This document shows, one piece after another, positions 17,857 through 26,796 of a DNA stretch of 64,000 nt (within the stretch, counting starts at the first letter, position 1; the number at the start of each line of letters is the position of its first letter). The stretch lies in the NCBI RefSeq assembly GCF_013694095.1, contig NZ_JACEFB010000002.1:372001-436000 (forward strand), read 5' to 3'. The DNA comes from Thermogemmata fonticola. GTDB taxonomy: Bacteria > Planctomycetota > Planctomycetia > Gemmatales > Gemmataceae. Below the pieces are notes generated by a model, which searched no databases, had not been told where the DNA came from, and worked only from the letters and a program-made list of their open reading frames with translations. The translations under genes and the position numbers were made by a program.

Positions 17857-20682
17857 TCAATCCCATTCGACGAGGATGCGGAAGAGTTCGTCACCGGAGT
17901 AATCCACATGGAGGGCATCGCCGGAGACGATCAAGGGTTGCAGAGGCTGTCCCAAGCCGTCAATGCGGCTGGCGCGGCTGGGGTCTCGGGCAAAGCGGCA
18001 CTCCGCCGTTCCTGCAAAGCCCGATGTTTCCAAGCAGCGGAGGGCAATGGCCCGATCGGCACCGGCGGAGGGTGGAGCTGGGCGCAGGCTCGTAACCAGA
18101 AGATTCGGCATATCGATATGAACGAGCCAACCGCTCGGTCCCCACGGAGGTGGCCCTCGATCCGTTTGGACCAATGGGGCTGGAGAAATCCATCCCTGGG
18201 CCGTGGGCATGGGAAAATCCCGGTCGGTGGACAGCAGCAGATCGAAAGTCCGCTCTTCTTCCCCTTCTGTTACGAGAAGTACATCTACCATACGCTGGTG
18301 GTGACGTTGCAGAAACGGCAGCCCCCCGGTGTAAAGGAACGAACGTTCGTTGCCGAGGCGCACCTCCAAATAATCCCCGCTCCAGGGACGGGTGGCGCTC
18401 GTGGGTTCGTTGCGGCCGTGGATGCCTCGGAACAGGACGGCCCGTTCATCCCGCCAGCCAAAACGGGCCGCATAGTATGCATGCCACGGGTAACCGCTCG
18501 GCGGATGGCGGATGTCCTCCCAACTGATGCGAATCTCCAACACAGGGCGGCCCAGCCATGCGCGAAAGCGCTGCCGGAAAACCGCCAACACTTCATCGTG
18601 TTCGTTCCGCAATTCACCGATGCTGGTAATTTCACCTAGCGCGGCCCCGCAATGAGTCACGGAAATGTCGCGAGCGATCATGCGGCTGCCCGGATTGAAC
18701 ACAAGTTGTTGTCCGAAGCGGGTATGGCGGCGCCGCAGGTCTCGGAAGGAACGGATGCCTCCTGTCTTGGAGTCTATGTCACACTCGAAAAACTCGTTGC
18801 GGACTGTGAGACCTTCGGCCAGCGTGAGTCGTGGCTTAGGGGGCGGAGTTCCTGGTACTCCGCGGGGGAACCAAGCATAACCAAACGGCGGGACCTCGAC
18901 GACCAGGCAGGCTCTCCCTTCTTCATATTCCGCGGCTATGACGGGATCGGCTACCGGGATCGGGGCTGGTACATCATTCAGCTCCAGGGCGACCCGGCGG
19001 GTATAATTGCAAGGATTGAAGAGGAGATATCCCGGCTTCTGCGAAGGGGAGCGGGCTTGCAATCGTTCCGCCAGTTTCTTTGCCCAGGCTTCTTGCAGCC
19101 GGGCCCAATGGGCGTGGGTGGTTTCGTCCGTCAGCACGCGGCGCTGCGGACCGGCTGTTTCCACGGTGCGTTCCAGGTCTTCCAGGTCTGCGAGCAATTT
19201 ATCGTCATCCAGGGTAGGCCGAGGAGTGACGGATCGGTGCAAGCCGGCCAGGGTGAAAACGGCATCCAGCCGCCGCCGCCACCGCCAGAAATGGGCAAAG
19301 CCGGAGATTGGGTCAGGCCGTTTCTGTTGTGTGACCCGATCGTCGAGATCATCAACGAAAAATTCGTCCGCTGCTTGGGGACCGATGTAATCACCTGCGA
19401 CCACATCCGTGAAGTAGCGGTGGAGAGGCACAGATTCGCCGAAGACAGGGGCCAGTTCGGATAAGGACAATAGGTCCTCGTAGCACGGGGCGGGGGGAAG
19501 GACTTGATGCAGAAGAGTCAAGGTGGGAGCCGCATCGTTGGTGTACGCCTGATACATATGGTACACCAGGTTGAAGAAGGTCAGCGGATCATGGGCGGGC
19601 AGCGGTTCGCGGCAGAAGGCATCGACTGCTGTACCATCGGGGGCTGGCCAGTGCACCGCCGTGGAATACACCCGAGGGAGCGTCGCGCCAGGTTGGGGCC
19701 AGAGAATCGCATGGCGATAGCCCATGTGCTGCAACCAACCCGGAAGCAGGGGGTGATAAGCGCTGCGCTGCCGGGCATAGACGAGACTCCAAGTGCCGAG
19801 TAGCCGGCGGACCGTTTCCTGGGCCAACCGCAGATTCCAGAGCTGGGATTCTAAGGGGAGAAAGCTATCTTCGCGCTCCTGATACGCTCCGCAGCAGATG
19901 TCCACATACGACGGCAATTGATCAGGAAAGGCCGATCGCAAGGTCGCGAACCGTGCCGGTACCTCTTCCGCTAAGCGCTCCAGGGTGCTTCCCGCCGTTA
20001 GGACGCAAACGGGTAAGCGAGCTTGGAAGGCCTTCGGCCAATCAGCCTGCAACTGCTGGGGATCGAGTTGAATGCATTCCACCCACACCAGACGTTGGGG
20101 GTGAATTTGTTCCCGCGCCTGCTGCAATTTTTCGGCAGCGGCTCGCAAAGACGGTCGCGGATCGCCCCCTTCCAACAAACTCTGGACGGCTGCTGTCACG
20201 TCCTGCCAGAAGGCGGCTCCGTCGAGGAGTCGCACATGGTCCGAAGCCTCGTAAAGGGTGTCCAGCAGCAGATAGCCATAACCCAAACCGAAGAACAGGC
20301 GGACGGCATCGGCGGGGGCTTCTAGCAACGCCGGAGGGGAGCCAGCTTGATGGGCGGCGCTGAGAAGCCGGCTGAGGGTTTCCGAGCGGTCTGAGGTGGC
20401 CTCCAGGGCATAAGCCGGGGCCATTTCCACTCGCTGTTTCCAGTCGTCCGGCTGAAACAACTGAGGGCCTTTGGGTAACACATAAATAAAACCCGCCGAG
20501 GGAGTGTCGTGATCGTAGGAATTGGACGGTTGCGGAGGCTGGCTGGCATTCCACAACGCCGCAGGATGCCACATTACGATGTAGCCGTTGAGCCAGGCGG
20601 CGACCTCCTCCGCCTCAAGCTGCAAGGGGTACGAAGTGGGCAACCTCAATGCGGACAGCAGATGCAATTGGCGCTGAACCAT
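17857..20682 (-). CDS. Divergent glycoside hydrolase 38-like (alpha-mannosidase type) protein
   Basis: The last third (about residue 630 onward) has the GH38 beta-sandwich signature: VRNEFFECDIDSKTGGIRSFRD, followed by LVFNPGSRMIARD and an ILEIRI-type strand, as in alpha-mannosidases. The N-terminal half, about 450 residues, is the right size for the GH38 (beta/alpha)7 barrel but lacks the HxHxD zinc motif near the start, so it may be inactive or act on something else. No signal peptide is visible, suggesting a cytoplasmic protein. I chose the ATG at 20682; an upstream TTG (20712) is possible, and AGGAG lies unusually far (about 15 nt) from the ATG. Confidence 0.65.
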   Translation of the reverse strand: MVQRQLHLLSALRLPTSYPLQLEAEEVAAWLNGYIVMWHPAALWNASQPPQPSNSYDHDTPSAGFIYVLPKGPQLFQPDDWKQRVEMAPAYALEATSDRSETLSRLLSAAHQAGSPPALLEAPADAVRLFFGLGYGYLLLDTLYEASDHVRLLDGAAFWQDVTAAVQSLLEGGDPRPSLRAAAEKLQQAREQIHPQRLVWVECIQLDPQQLQADWPKAFQARLPVCVLTAGSTLERLAEEVPARFATLRSAFPDQLPSYVDICCGAYQEREDSFLPLESQLWNLRLAQETVRRLLGTWSLVYARQRSAYHPLLPGWLQHMGYRHAILWPQPGATLPRVYSTAVHWPAPDGTAVDAFCREPLPAHDPLTFFNLVYHMYQAYTNDAAPTLTLLHQVLPPAPCYEDLLSLSELAPVFGESVPLHRYFTDVVAGDYIGPQAADEFFVDDLDDRVTQQKRPDPISGFAHFWRWRRRLDAVFTLAGLHRSVTPRPTLDDDKLLADLEDLERTVETAGPQRRVLTDETTHAHWARLQEAWAKKLAERLQARSPSQKPGYLLFNPCNYTRRVALELNDVPAPIPVADPVIAAEYEEGRACLVVEVPPFGYAWFPRGVPGTPPPKPRLTLAEGLTVRNEFFECDIDSKTGGIRSFRDLRRRHTRFGQQLVFNPGSRMIARDISVTHCGAALGEITSIGELRNEHDEVLAVFRQRFRAWLGRPVLEIRISWEDIRHPPSGYPWHAYYAARFGWRDERAVLFRGIHGRNEPTSATRPWSGDYLEVRLGNERSFLYTGGLPFLQRHHQRMVDVLLVTEGEEERTFDLLLSTDRDFPMPTAQGWISPAPLVQTDRGPPPWGPSGWLVHIDMPNLLVTSLRPAPPSAGADRAIALRCLETSGFAGTAECRFARDPSRASRIDGLGQPLQPLIVSGDALHVDYSGDELFRILVEWD

Positions 20683-21084
20683 ACGGATTCTCAAGGACTC
20701 CTGACTGCCCAACTGGGAAACTCTACCGCCTCTTCATCCCATTATCCTACGACCTCTTTCCCAATCATTGTGCGGCATAACTTTTCGGTTGGACATGCCG
20801 TCGGCACACCCCGCTTTGTCGTCCGCTCCGAAGAAGTATCAGCCGGAGAGAACCCCTCCCCGTCAGCGGGCTCCGCGTTCCGTTCGTGCTGCCGCTTCGT
20901 TCCTGGGATGGCAGTCCTCGTCGGGCTATACGGACTGGAGGCGGTTGGGCGCGGATTTGGTGCCAAACGCGGCACTGTTAGGAAATCAGGTCGGTCCCCA
21001 ACAGGAGGGGTGGTCTGAATGAGGATTTATCGGACTGTATGGCGGATTACCGGAGGGGTTGTTGATTCCGGCTAGACTTTTCAA

Positions 21085-21111
21085 TTGTGAGTCGCCTGGA
21101 CTTGCTATAAA
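21085..21111 (+). promoter_or_regulatory. Possible promoter of the ECF sigma factor gene
   Basis: A TATAAA box at 21106-21111 lies 15 nt downstream of TTGTGA (21085-21090), just before the sigma factor gene. The spacing is shorter than the usual 17 nt, so this is a weak call. If used, transcription would start about 7 nt before the GTG at 21125, which would favour a start at the in-frame GTG codons 21155 or 21161. Confidence 0.3.
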
Positions 21112-21124
21112 CTAACGGCAAAGA

Positions 21125-21991
21125 GTGGGAAGGGAGCGGACTTTTAGCGGACTTGTGCTCGTGGATTCTAAACCCTTCACCCAATACGATCGGGATTTAC
21201 TCAAGCGGTGCCTGCACAAGGAACCGGGAGCGTGGAATGATTTTGTCGATCGCTATCTGAGTCTGATTTATCACGTCATCAATTACACGGCCTATTTGCG
21301 GAGTGTGCGATTGGGTCCGGAAGATGTGGAGGATATAGCCGCGGATATCTTACTGCAACTCGTGGAGGAGAATTTCAAGATTCTGCGGCAATTCCGAGGC
21401 GAATCGAGTCTGGCCACCTACCTGACGGTGGTAGCCCGGCGGCTGTGTGTGCGTGAATTGGTCCGGCGGAAGAAGCGGCAGGAAGCCTTAGCACGCGGAG
21501 ATGTCGTTGTCCCGCCCAGCGAGGTTGAGGGCGATCCGGCGGCTCAGAAGGGACTGGAGCGCCTGGAAGAGGTGGAATACCTTTTGAAACATCTCAAGGG
21601 GCGGGAACGGGAAATCGTCCGGCTCTATTATCTGGAAGGTCGGACGTACGAAGAAATCAGCATCGAAACAAACGTGCCCGTGAACACGATCGGGGTCGTG
21701 CTCTCACGTGCCCGCGAGAAGCTCCGCCGGCTGGCAAAGCGTTCCCCCTCTCCGGCTGCTGGTGCTGCCCAAAAGGAACCAACTGCCAGTCCCGCTCCTG
21801 TGCGCACCGTCAATCCTCCGGGGCAGAAGACTCTCCCCGACCCTCTCGCTGCGGCATCCAGCTCAAGCACCCCTGCCTCGTCTGCACCAGCTCAGGAATC
21901 CGCCACACCCTCTGCAACTCCGGCTAGCGAACCACCACCCACTCCACCGGCTTCATCGCAGGCTGAGCCTCCCGCTGCCACATCCAATTGA
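21125..21991 (+). CDS. RNA polymerase ECF-type sigma factor with long Pro/Ala/Ser tail
   Basis: A 288-residue sigma-70 family protein. Region 2 is seen in DVEDIAADILLQLVEENF and the following RQFRGESSLATYLTVVARR; region 4 is seen in KGREREIVRLYYLEGRTYEEI and VPVNTIGVVLSRAREKLRRL, the helix-turn-helix for the -35 element. Regions 2 and 4 fill the first 205 or so residues. The remaining 80 are a low-complexity Pro/Ala/Ser/Thr tail of unknown role, not typical of ECF factors. No anti-sigma gene lies next to it, which is common in planctomycetes where such factors may be controlled by other means (inference). The start is uncertain: GTG at 21125, 21155 or 21161. Confidence 0.88.
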   Translation: MGRERTFSGLVLVDSKPFTQYDRDLLKRCLHKEPGAWNDFVDRYLSLIYHVINYTAYLRSVRLGPEDVEDIAADILLQLVEENFKILRQFRGESSLATYLTVVARRLCVRELVRRKKRQEALARGDVVVPPSEVEGDPAAQKGLERLEEVEYLLKHLKGREREIVRLYYLEGRTYEEISIETNVPVNTIGVVLSRAREKLRRLAKRSPSPAAGAAQKEPTASPAPVRTVNPPGQKTLPDPLAAASSSSTPASSAPAQESATPSATPASEPPPTPPASSQAEPPAATSN

Positions 21992-22179
21992 CGGTGCTCT
22001 TGTAGCTCCAACTTGCAATGACAGGCATTACATCCTCCTTGCGATGCTAGGCATCACCTTTTGCGTGAACCCGAAGGGATGAAAGGCCGCCTTTAGGACT
22101 GCGATGGTGATGAAGGGGCATGTGGCCGAGATCAACATATGACCGGCTTGGTTACTGGAATGCCTCGATGGCGAGCGTC

Positions 22180-23433
22180 TTACTGATCTTTGGGGTTTTC
22201 TCCCGTCAAAATGAGGCGGAGGATTTGGGGCCGGCAGCGGAAACGGATCGGTTCCCGCCCGCTTAACCCCCGACAGACCGTCATAACAGTCCTGCCAGCT
22301 TGAAACACTCCGCTATCGAATCGCCGACTGTAAAGACTCGGCACAAAAATCGGCCCAATCACAGGCAAGCGGATTTGCCCGCCGTGAACGTGGCCGCATA
22401 CCAACAGGTCGATCTGTTGCCGGATAGCCCAAGAGAAATTGTCCGGCGTGTGGCTCAGCCCCAAGCGGAAGGCGGCGTGTGCCGGAGGTTCATCTTGCTC
22501 CGCAGGAGCTGGAAGCCAAGGGCCTTCGTGACCAATGACTGCCAATGATTCGCCCCGTACGCTGATGAGTTGCCACTGAGACAATAGCACCTGGTATCCC
22601 GCCGCATGCAAGCAGGCGCGAATTTGGTCTGGACCGTGGGACACGTCATGATTGCCCAGAATCGCCAACTTGCCGTAGCGTGCAGCTATCGGCCCCAATA
22701 GCGGTACGATCCATTCCCGGTGGTCGTTGCGATCAACGTAGTCGCCAAGCAGGCATACCAGATCAGGGTAGGGACCTTGCAGCACGGTGGCGATCACTTG
22801 CTCGAACCAGCGCCGGCTGGGGGTACCGTGGAAGTGGAAATCGCTCAGGACCAGCAAGTGCAAACCGTGCAGGGTCAGGGGAAGGTGGGGCAACCGCAGG
22901 ATTTGCTCTGTGATTTCTAGGCGAAAGATCTCGTTACCCGGCAATCGGGCGGCCCAACGCATGTAGCCATCCCCCACCAAGTCCTGAATGTGCTGTTTCC
23001 CGAAATCGTAATGCTGGCTCTGCTCTTTCTGAAGGCAAGGCGGCGGCCGGCGCACCACCCGCTTCCAGGTTACCCAGGGGAAAACCAGACCCCCCAGCAC
23101 CAGGCAAGCGGCAGCATAAAGAGCGGCCACTGCTGCGCCAGGAGCTTTTTTGCCGAATGCTAGATACTCCCTCAGCCCGGTCCCAGTGCTGGTGTTGCAG
23201 CGGAAGTTCTGATAATGCTGGAACAATTCCGACTCACTCCAGAGGCTGTAACCGATCACGGCGGGGTATGCCGCGATGATGGCGGCGGTCGTGTAACGCC
23301 ACAATCGCAGTAAGGATTTCGGCCACGGCCGCCCGTAGAAATGATTGAGCAGAGCGGTCCAGAGCACAGCATGGCCGATTCCAGCTACCAAGAGGAGCAA
23401 GCCTAAGCATACCGACGGGGAAAAACTGTTCAT
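22180..23433 (-). CDS. Membrane-anchored metallophosphoesterase, YkuE/YaeI type
   Basis: A 417-residue protein with three hydrophobic segments in the first 130 residues, then a calcineurin-like phosphoesterase domain. All metal-site motifs are present: SDFHFHG (DxH), GDYVDRND (GDxxD), GNHD, and near the end CGHVHGGQ (GHxH). YkuE/LpxG-type members hydrolyse phosphodiester or pyrophosphate bonds in lipids at the membrane; the substrate here is unknown. It starts 11 nt after pyrE ends on the same strand, so the two form an operon, although there is no functional link that I recognise. Confidence 0.87.
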   Translation of the reverse strand: MNSFSPSVCLGLLLLVAGIGHAVLWTALLNHFYGRPWPKSLLRLWRYTTAAIIAAYPAVIGYSLWSESELFQHYQNFRCNTSTGTGLREYLAFGKKAPGAAVAALYAAACLVLGGLVFPWVTWKRVVRRPPPCLQKEQSQHYDFGKQHIQDLVGDGYMRWAARLPGNEIFRLEITEQILRLPHLPLTLHGLHLLVLSDFHFHGTPSRRWFEQVIATVLQGPYPDLVCLLGDYVDRNDHREWIVPLLGPIAARYGKLAILGNHDVSHGPDQIRACLHAAGYQVLLSQWQLISVRGESLAVIGHEGPWLPAPAEQDEPPAHAAFRLGLSHTPDNFSWAIRQQIDLLVCGHVHGGQIRLPVIGPIFVPSLYSRRFDSGVFQAGRTVMTVCRGLSGREPIRFRCRPQILRLILTGENPKDQ

Positions 23434-23444
23434 CGTTCCGCTCG

Positions 23445-23993
23445 TCAGCTCTCTTCCGGTGATAGGCCAAAGTCGCGAATGGTGAACAGTGATCGCACAT
23501 CGTAGCGTGCAAGAGTCTGGGCCGCTCCTTCCAGCCGATCGCAGATGGCCAGTACCCGGACCACATGTGCTCCCCGCGCTTCTACAGCCTCGATGGCCTG
23601 GGATACGCTTTTGCCCGTGGTGAGAACGTCTTCGAGCACTACGACCCGATCCCCCGCTTGCACCCGCCCTTCCAAGCGTTCCCGGCTGCCATGCTCTTTA
23701 GCTTGCTTGCGGACGAAAAAACCCTCCCGGCTTTGACCGCGCTGATGGTAAGCGAGCAGGACAGCCGCTGTCATGGGGATCGCTCCCACCTCCATGCCGC
23801 CGAAAGCATGGCAATCCACGTCCGCACTGGCCTCATATAGGCATTCGCCAAGCAAAGCCAGCGCTTCCGAATGGAAGAGCACCTGTTTCGAGTTGATGTA
23901 GTACCGGCTTTTCCGCCCGGATGCTAGGGTGAAATCCCCAAACTGGAGGGCGCGTTGCTGAAACAACTCGCGCAACCGCTCATGAGCTGTCAT
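23445..23993 (-). CDS. pyrE: Orotate phosphoribosyltransferase
   Basis: Enzyme of UMP synthesis that joins orotate and PRPP. The PRPP-binding loop VVVLEDVLTTGKSV is at 117-130, the catalytic flexible loop FVRKQAKEHG at 93-102, and the N-terminal block DFTLASGRKSRYYIN at 20-34. At 182 residues it is slightly short but normal for the family. I chose the ATG at 23993, where the family begins, with GGGAG about 10 nt upstream; the frame stays open another 82 codons upstream without family character. It is followed at once by the metallophosphoesterase gene and is divergent from phhB. Confidence 0.94.
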   Translation of the reverse strand: MTAHERLRELFQQRALQFGDFTLASGRKSRYYINSKQVLFHSEALALLGECLYEASADVDCHAFGGMEVGAIPMTAAVLLAYHQRGQSREGFFVRKQAKEHGSRERLEGRVQAGDRVVVLEDVLTTGKSVSQAIEAVEARGAHVVRVLAICDRLEGAAQTLARYDVRSLFTIRDFGLSPEES

Positions 23994-24237
23994 CAATTGA
24001 TCGCTCCCGTAAAAACGATTGCTCCCGAAAACACTTGCCCAACCAAGGCCTCGCAGGAGAAACGGCAGCCTCAGACCGATCATCGGACCGTGGGATACTG
24101 CCTCTCCCCCTTGCAATGGGACGATTTCTCCTGCACCATGATGGATGTACCGCGCCATGAGCTTGGGGACAATTGCTCCGCAGTCAGGAGCCAGTTTGCC
24201 AGGCTCTTCTTGTACCATGCAAAGGAGGTAAAAGGCC

Positions 24238-24591
24238 ATGTCGAACTTGCGTACCTATAGCGACGACGAGGTGCGGGCGAAACTGGCCGAGTTAGGCCTG
24301 ACCGAGTGGTATCTGGAGGATGGCTGGATCCGCCGCAAGTATAACACGGATGGCTGGCCACAAACCCTCATGGCGGTCAATGCCATCGGCTTTCTCTGCG
24401 AGGCCGCCTGGCATCATGCCGATCTCGCTGTGACGTGGGGAAAACTCTGGGTCAAACTCAAGACTCATGAGGCAGGAGGAATCACCGACCGCGACTTCGA
24501 ATTGGCTCGAAAAATTGAGGAAGTCGTCCTCTGGCGGCCCAGCGGAGGCGCCCTAACGGGCAATCCTAAGAAGTTTGTCTTCAGTAAATGA
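24238..24591 (+). CDS. phhB: Pterin-4a-carbinolamine dehydratase
   Basis: A 117-residue enzyme that dehydrates 4a-hydroxytetrahydrobiopterin, recycling the pterin cofactor of aromatic amino acid hydroxylases. The active-site pattern is intact: CEAAWHHADLAV with His59 and His60, then LKTHEAGGITDRD with His77, matching the His-His-His triad of the family. A perfect AAGGAGGT ribosome site lies 8 nt before the ATG. No aromatic amino acid hydroxylase gene is in the window, so the role may be in moonlighting or pterin metabolism elsewhere (inference). Confidence 0.92.
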   Translation: MSNLRTYSDDEVRAKLAELGLTEWYLEDGWIRRKYNTDGWPQTLMAVNAIGFLCEAAWHHADLAVTWGKLWVKLKTHEAGGITDRDFELARKIEEVVLWRPSGGALTGNPKKFVFSK

Positions 24592-24730
24592 GTGTGCCTC
24601 CCCTTCGGGGCGATTGAGCTACTGGTTGGACCGGCCATGCTTCCAACGGGAAGTCATGGCTTACAAGGAATTTCGCTCGCTGTAGGGCTTTCGCTCAGTT
24701 TTCCTAGCCAGAGTTTAAGGAGACTTCTTC

Positions 24731-26020
24731 ATGCAACCGGGCACAGGATTGCGTCGCCGGAGTAAGGCCGTTGCTGTGACTCTCAGTAGCATCATGGCCG
24801 GCCTGATAGCCGCCCTGGGTTCAACCGTTACTTCGGGTTGGTCCCAGGAGAAATCCCCAGAGTGGCAGCAGGTGGTCGTTCGCTTGCCGCTCCCTCGCGA
24901 GGCGGCTGAGTCGATCGGACACCTCATTTATGGAGAAGGTCAAAGTGTTCCGGTTCAAGTGGTACCTCCCGGATTGGGGGATGACCCTTCCATGGGAAGT
25001 TATGTGGTCTGTGTCATTCCACGATGGAATGCGTCAAAACCTTTGCGGCTAGCGAAAGTACCAACCCTAGCGGAGCCTCTGAAAGGACAATTCCGACTTG
25101 AAGAGAAACCCAACGAAACACTCGATGTGGTTTGGAGGGAGAACAATGTTGTCCGGCCTGTTCTCCAATATGTGTTCCGGCCGCATGATCCGAACGATCA
25201 TTACTTCACCTTCAAGCCGTTCCATCACGTCTATGATCCGGTGCAGGGAGCCACCGTGTTGACGAGCGGGGCGGTGAAAACAGCCAAGGAGGGATTATTC
25301 CCACACCACCGGGGACTGTTTTTCGGTTACAACCGCATCAGCTATGGCAACGGCCAGACGGCGGATATCTGGCACGGCACCAACGGTGTTTTCAGTCAGC
25401 ATGAGCGGTTCCTAGAGCGGACGGCGGGACCGGTCCTGTCTCGCCACCGTGCGCGTATAGGGTGGTACGGCCGGGATGGGCAGATATTTGCCCAAGAGGA
25501 ACGGGAAGTTTCTGTGTTTGCCACCTCAGGGGGCACTCTCATCGAGTGGTCTTCCCTCTTGACGACCAAACTGCCCAAAGTTCGCTTGGATGGCGATCCG
25601 CAACATGCGGGGTTTCATTTTCGGGCAGCTCAGGAGGTCGCCAGCAACGGCAAGCAGAATACGTACTACCTGCGGCCGGATGGTCGAGGTAAGGTCGGGG
25701 AGACGCGCAACTGGGATGCCAAGAAGCCCGATCCGCGGACGGTGGATCTGCCGTGGAATGCTATGAGTTTTGTTGTCGGCGGAAAACGATACACCGTTCT
25801 GCGGGTCGTTCATCCGGCCAATCCTCGCCCAAGCCGCGGGAGTGAGCGGGATTACGGCCGCTTCGGGGATTATGTCGAGTATGACCTGACGCCCGACAAG
25901 CCCCTGCATCTGCGCTACCGCCTCTGGGTGCAAGCCGGGGAAATGACCGTAGAACAGTGTCAGGCTATAGCGGCTGCTTTCCGCACGCCTCCGGCAGTCG
26001 AGTGGCAAAGTCCACGCTGA
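24731..26020 (+). CDS. DUF6807 (PmoA-like) family secreted protein
   Basis: A 429-residue exported protein with a signal peptide in the first 40 residues. The diagnostic motif of the family, PHHRGLFFGYNRI followed by DIWHGTNG, is present in the middle, with a beta-rich fold throughout. The Pfam name refers to methane oxygenase PmoA, but this family is not a methane monooxygenase; members are frequent in planctomycetes and often lie near carbohydrate-related genes. Function is unknown. AAGGAG is 9 nt before the ATG. Confidence 0.78.
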   Translation: MQPGTGLRRRSKAVAVTLSSIMAGLIAALGSTVTSGWSQEKSPEWQQVVVRLPLPREAAESIGHLIYGEGQSVPVQVVPPGLGDDPSMGSYVVCVIPRWNASKPLRLAKVPTLAEPLKGQFRLEEKPNETLDVVWRENNVVRPVLQYVFRPHDPNDHYFTFKPFHHVYDPVQGATVLTSGAVKTAKEGLFPHHRGLFFGYNRISYGNGQTADIWHGTNGVFSQHERFLERTAGPVLSRHRARIGWYGRDGQIFAQEEREVSVFATSGGTLIEWSSLLTTKLPKVRLDGDPQHAGFHFRAAQEVASNGKQNTYYLRPDGRGKVGETRNWDAKKPDPRTVDLPWNAMSFVVGGKRYTVLRVVHPANPRPSRGSERDYGRFGDYVEYDLTPDKPLHLRYRLWVQAGEMTVEQCQAIAAAFRTPPAVEWQSPR

Positions 26021-26192
26021 ATCCTACCGATGGCCTATGGGTTCCCGGACGCGAAGCTAATGAGGCTTGACAATTGTTTCGCTTTGCAACGTTTTTTTCA
26101 GGTGGGGACTTTGCATCACCCGGAGCAGTTGCTAAACTGTGGGCACCTGATCGGCCGGATCGGAAGGTCGGTCCGGGGTCAGAGGATGTGGA

Positions 26193-26206
26193 CCTGTTTC
26201 AGGAGG
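26193..26206 (+). promoter_or_regulatory. Leader with ribosome site, shared with the fasciclin gene
   Basis: The 14-nt string CCTGTTTCAGGAGG occurs here and again at 60484-60497, each time ending exactly 7 nt before the start codon of a small secreted protein. It includes the AGGAGG ribosome site. Exact identity of the preceding eight bases is more than the ribosome site alone explains. Confidence 0.6.
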
Positions 26207-26213
26207 AAGCACT

Positions 26214-26666
26214 GTGAAGAAGTATCTGTTGAGCATGGCGGCGGTGTGTGGTTTGGGTGCGCTGGCCTGGGCGGCAGACCCCCCGGCAGGCAGCAACCCT
26301 CCCACAGCTCCCTCTCCCTCACCGGCTGCAACCGCGCCAGCAGCGCCGACGGCACCCACAGTGGTGACCACGACGACATCGGGTCGGCGTTTCGGCCTGC
26401 TGGCCCGGCTCCGAGAACGCCGCGCTACACGCATCGTCTACACGGCGCCGGTCACCGCACCGTCCACCACTCCCAGCACGACGGTTCCCATGCCCATGCC
26501 CAAGCCGGGAGATGGCACCAGCAGCTCGAACAACAGCAAGGTTGTGCCCGCGAGTGGCAGCACGCCGACCCCCAGCGCCGACGCAGGCACCACTGTTGTC
26601 ACTTCGGAACGTGTCGTACCGGTCCGCCGGATGGGTCTGCTCCAACGGTTGCGCTTGCGCCGCTGA
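26214..26666 (+). CDS. Small secreted low-complexity protein with repeated RR-x-GLL-x-RLR motif
   Basis: A 150-residue protein with an N-terminal signal peptide (MKKYLLSMAAVCGLGALAWA), then long Pro/Ala/Thr/Ser tracts. A basic motif occurs twice: RRFGLLARLRERR near residue 59 and RRMGLLQRLRLRR at the C-terminus, each preceded by a Val/Thr-rich stretch. The motif is likely the functional or interaction part. Function unknown. The GTG start is backed by AGGAGG in the leader at 26193, and a stem-loop follows the stop directly. Confidence 0.68.
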   Translation: MKKYLLSMAAVCGLGALAWAADPPAGSNPPTAPSPSPAATAPAAPTAPTVVTTTTSGRRFGLLARLRERRATRIVYTAPVTAPSTTPSTTVPMPMPKPGDGTSSSNNSKVVPASGSTPTPSADAGTTVVTSERVVPVRRMGLLQRLRLRR

Positions 26667-26667
26667 G

Positions 26668-26716
26668 GGAACGCGGGCTGCAGCATTCCCATGACCAGGA
26701 GAATGCTGCACGTTCC
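26668..26716 (+). terminator. Stem-loop after the low-complexity secreted protein gene
   Basis: Perfect 9-bp inverted repeat GCAGCATTC (26680-26688) and GAATGCTGC (26701-26709) with a 12-nt loop, enclosed by GGAACG (26668-26673) and CGTTCC (26711-26716). It begins 2 nt after the stop codon. The following sequence has only a short T run, so it may be a weak terminator or an mRNA-stabilising hairpin. Confidence 0.6.
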
Positions 26717-26752
26717 ATTCACCTTTTGTGATCCGGAAACCTAGGACGCTTG

Positions 26753-26792
26753 AGCCGATCTGCAACGACACGAGCGGGTCGGCTTGTTTTTT
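26753..26792 (+). terminator. Possible second terminator
   Basis: AGCCGA (26753-26758) pairs with TCGGCT (26779-26784), followed by TGTTTTTT. The loop is 20 nt, long for an intrinsic terminator, so this is a moderate call. It lies between the convergent genes at 26214 and 26797. Confidence 0.4.
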
Positions 26793-26796
26793 CCGT

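Noticed and set aside
20713-21124. Possible small genes in the divergent gap before the sigma factor gene
   Set aside because: Frames are short, have no ribosome sites and give Pro/Arg/Ser-rich chance-like translations. Apart from the weak promoter I see nothing there.
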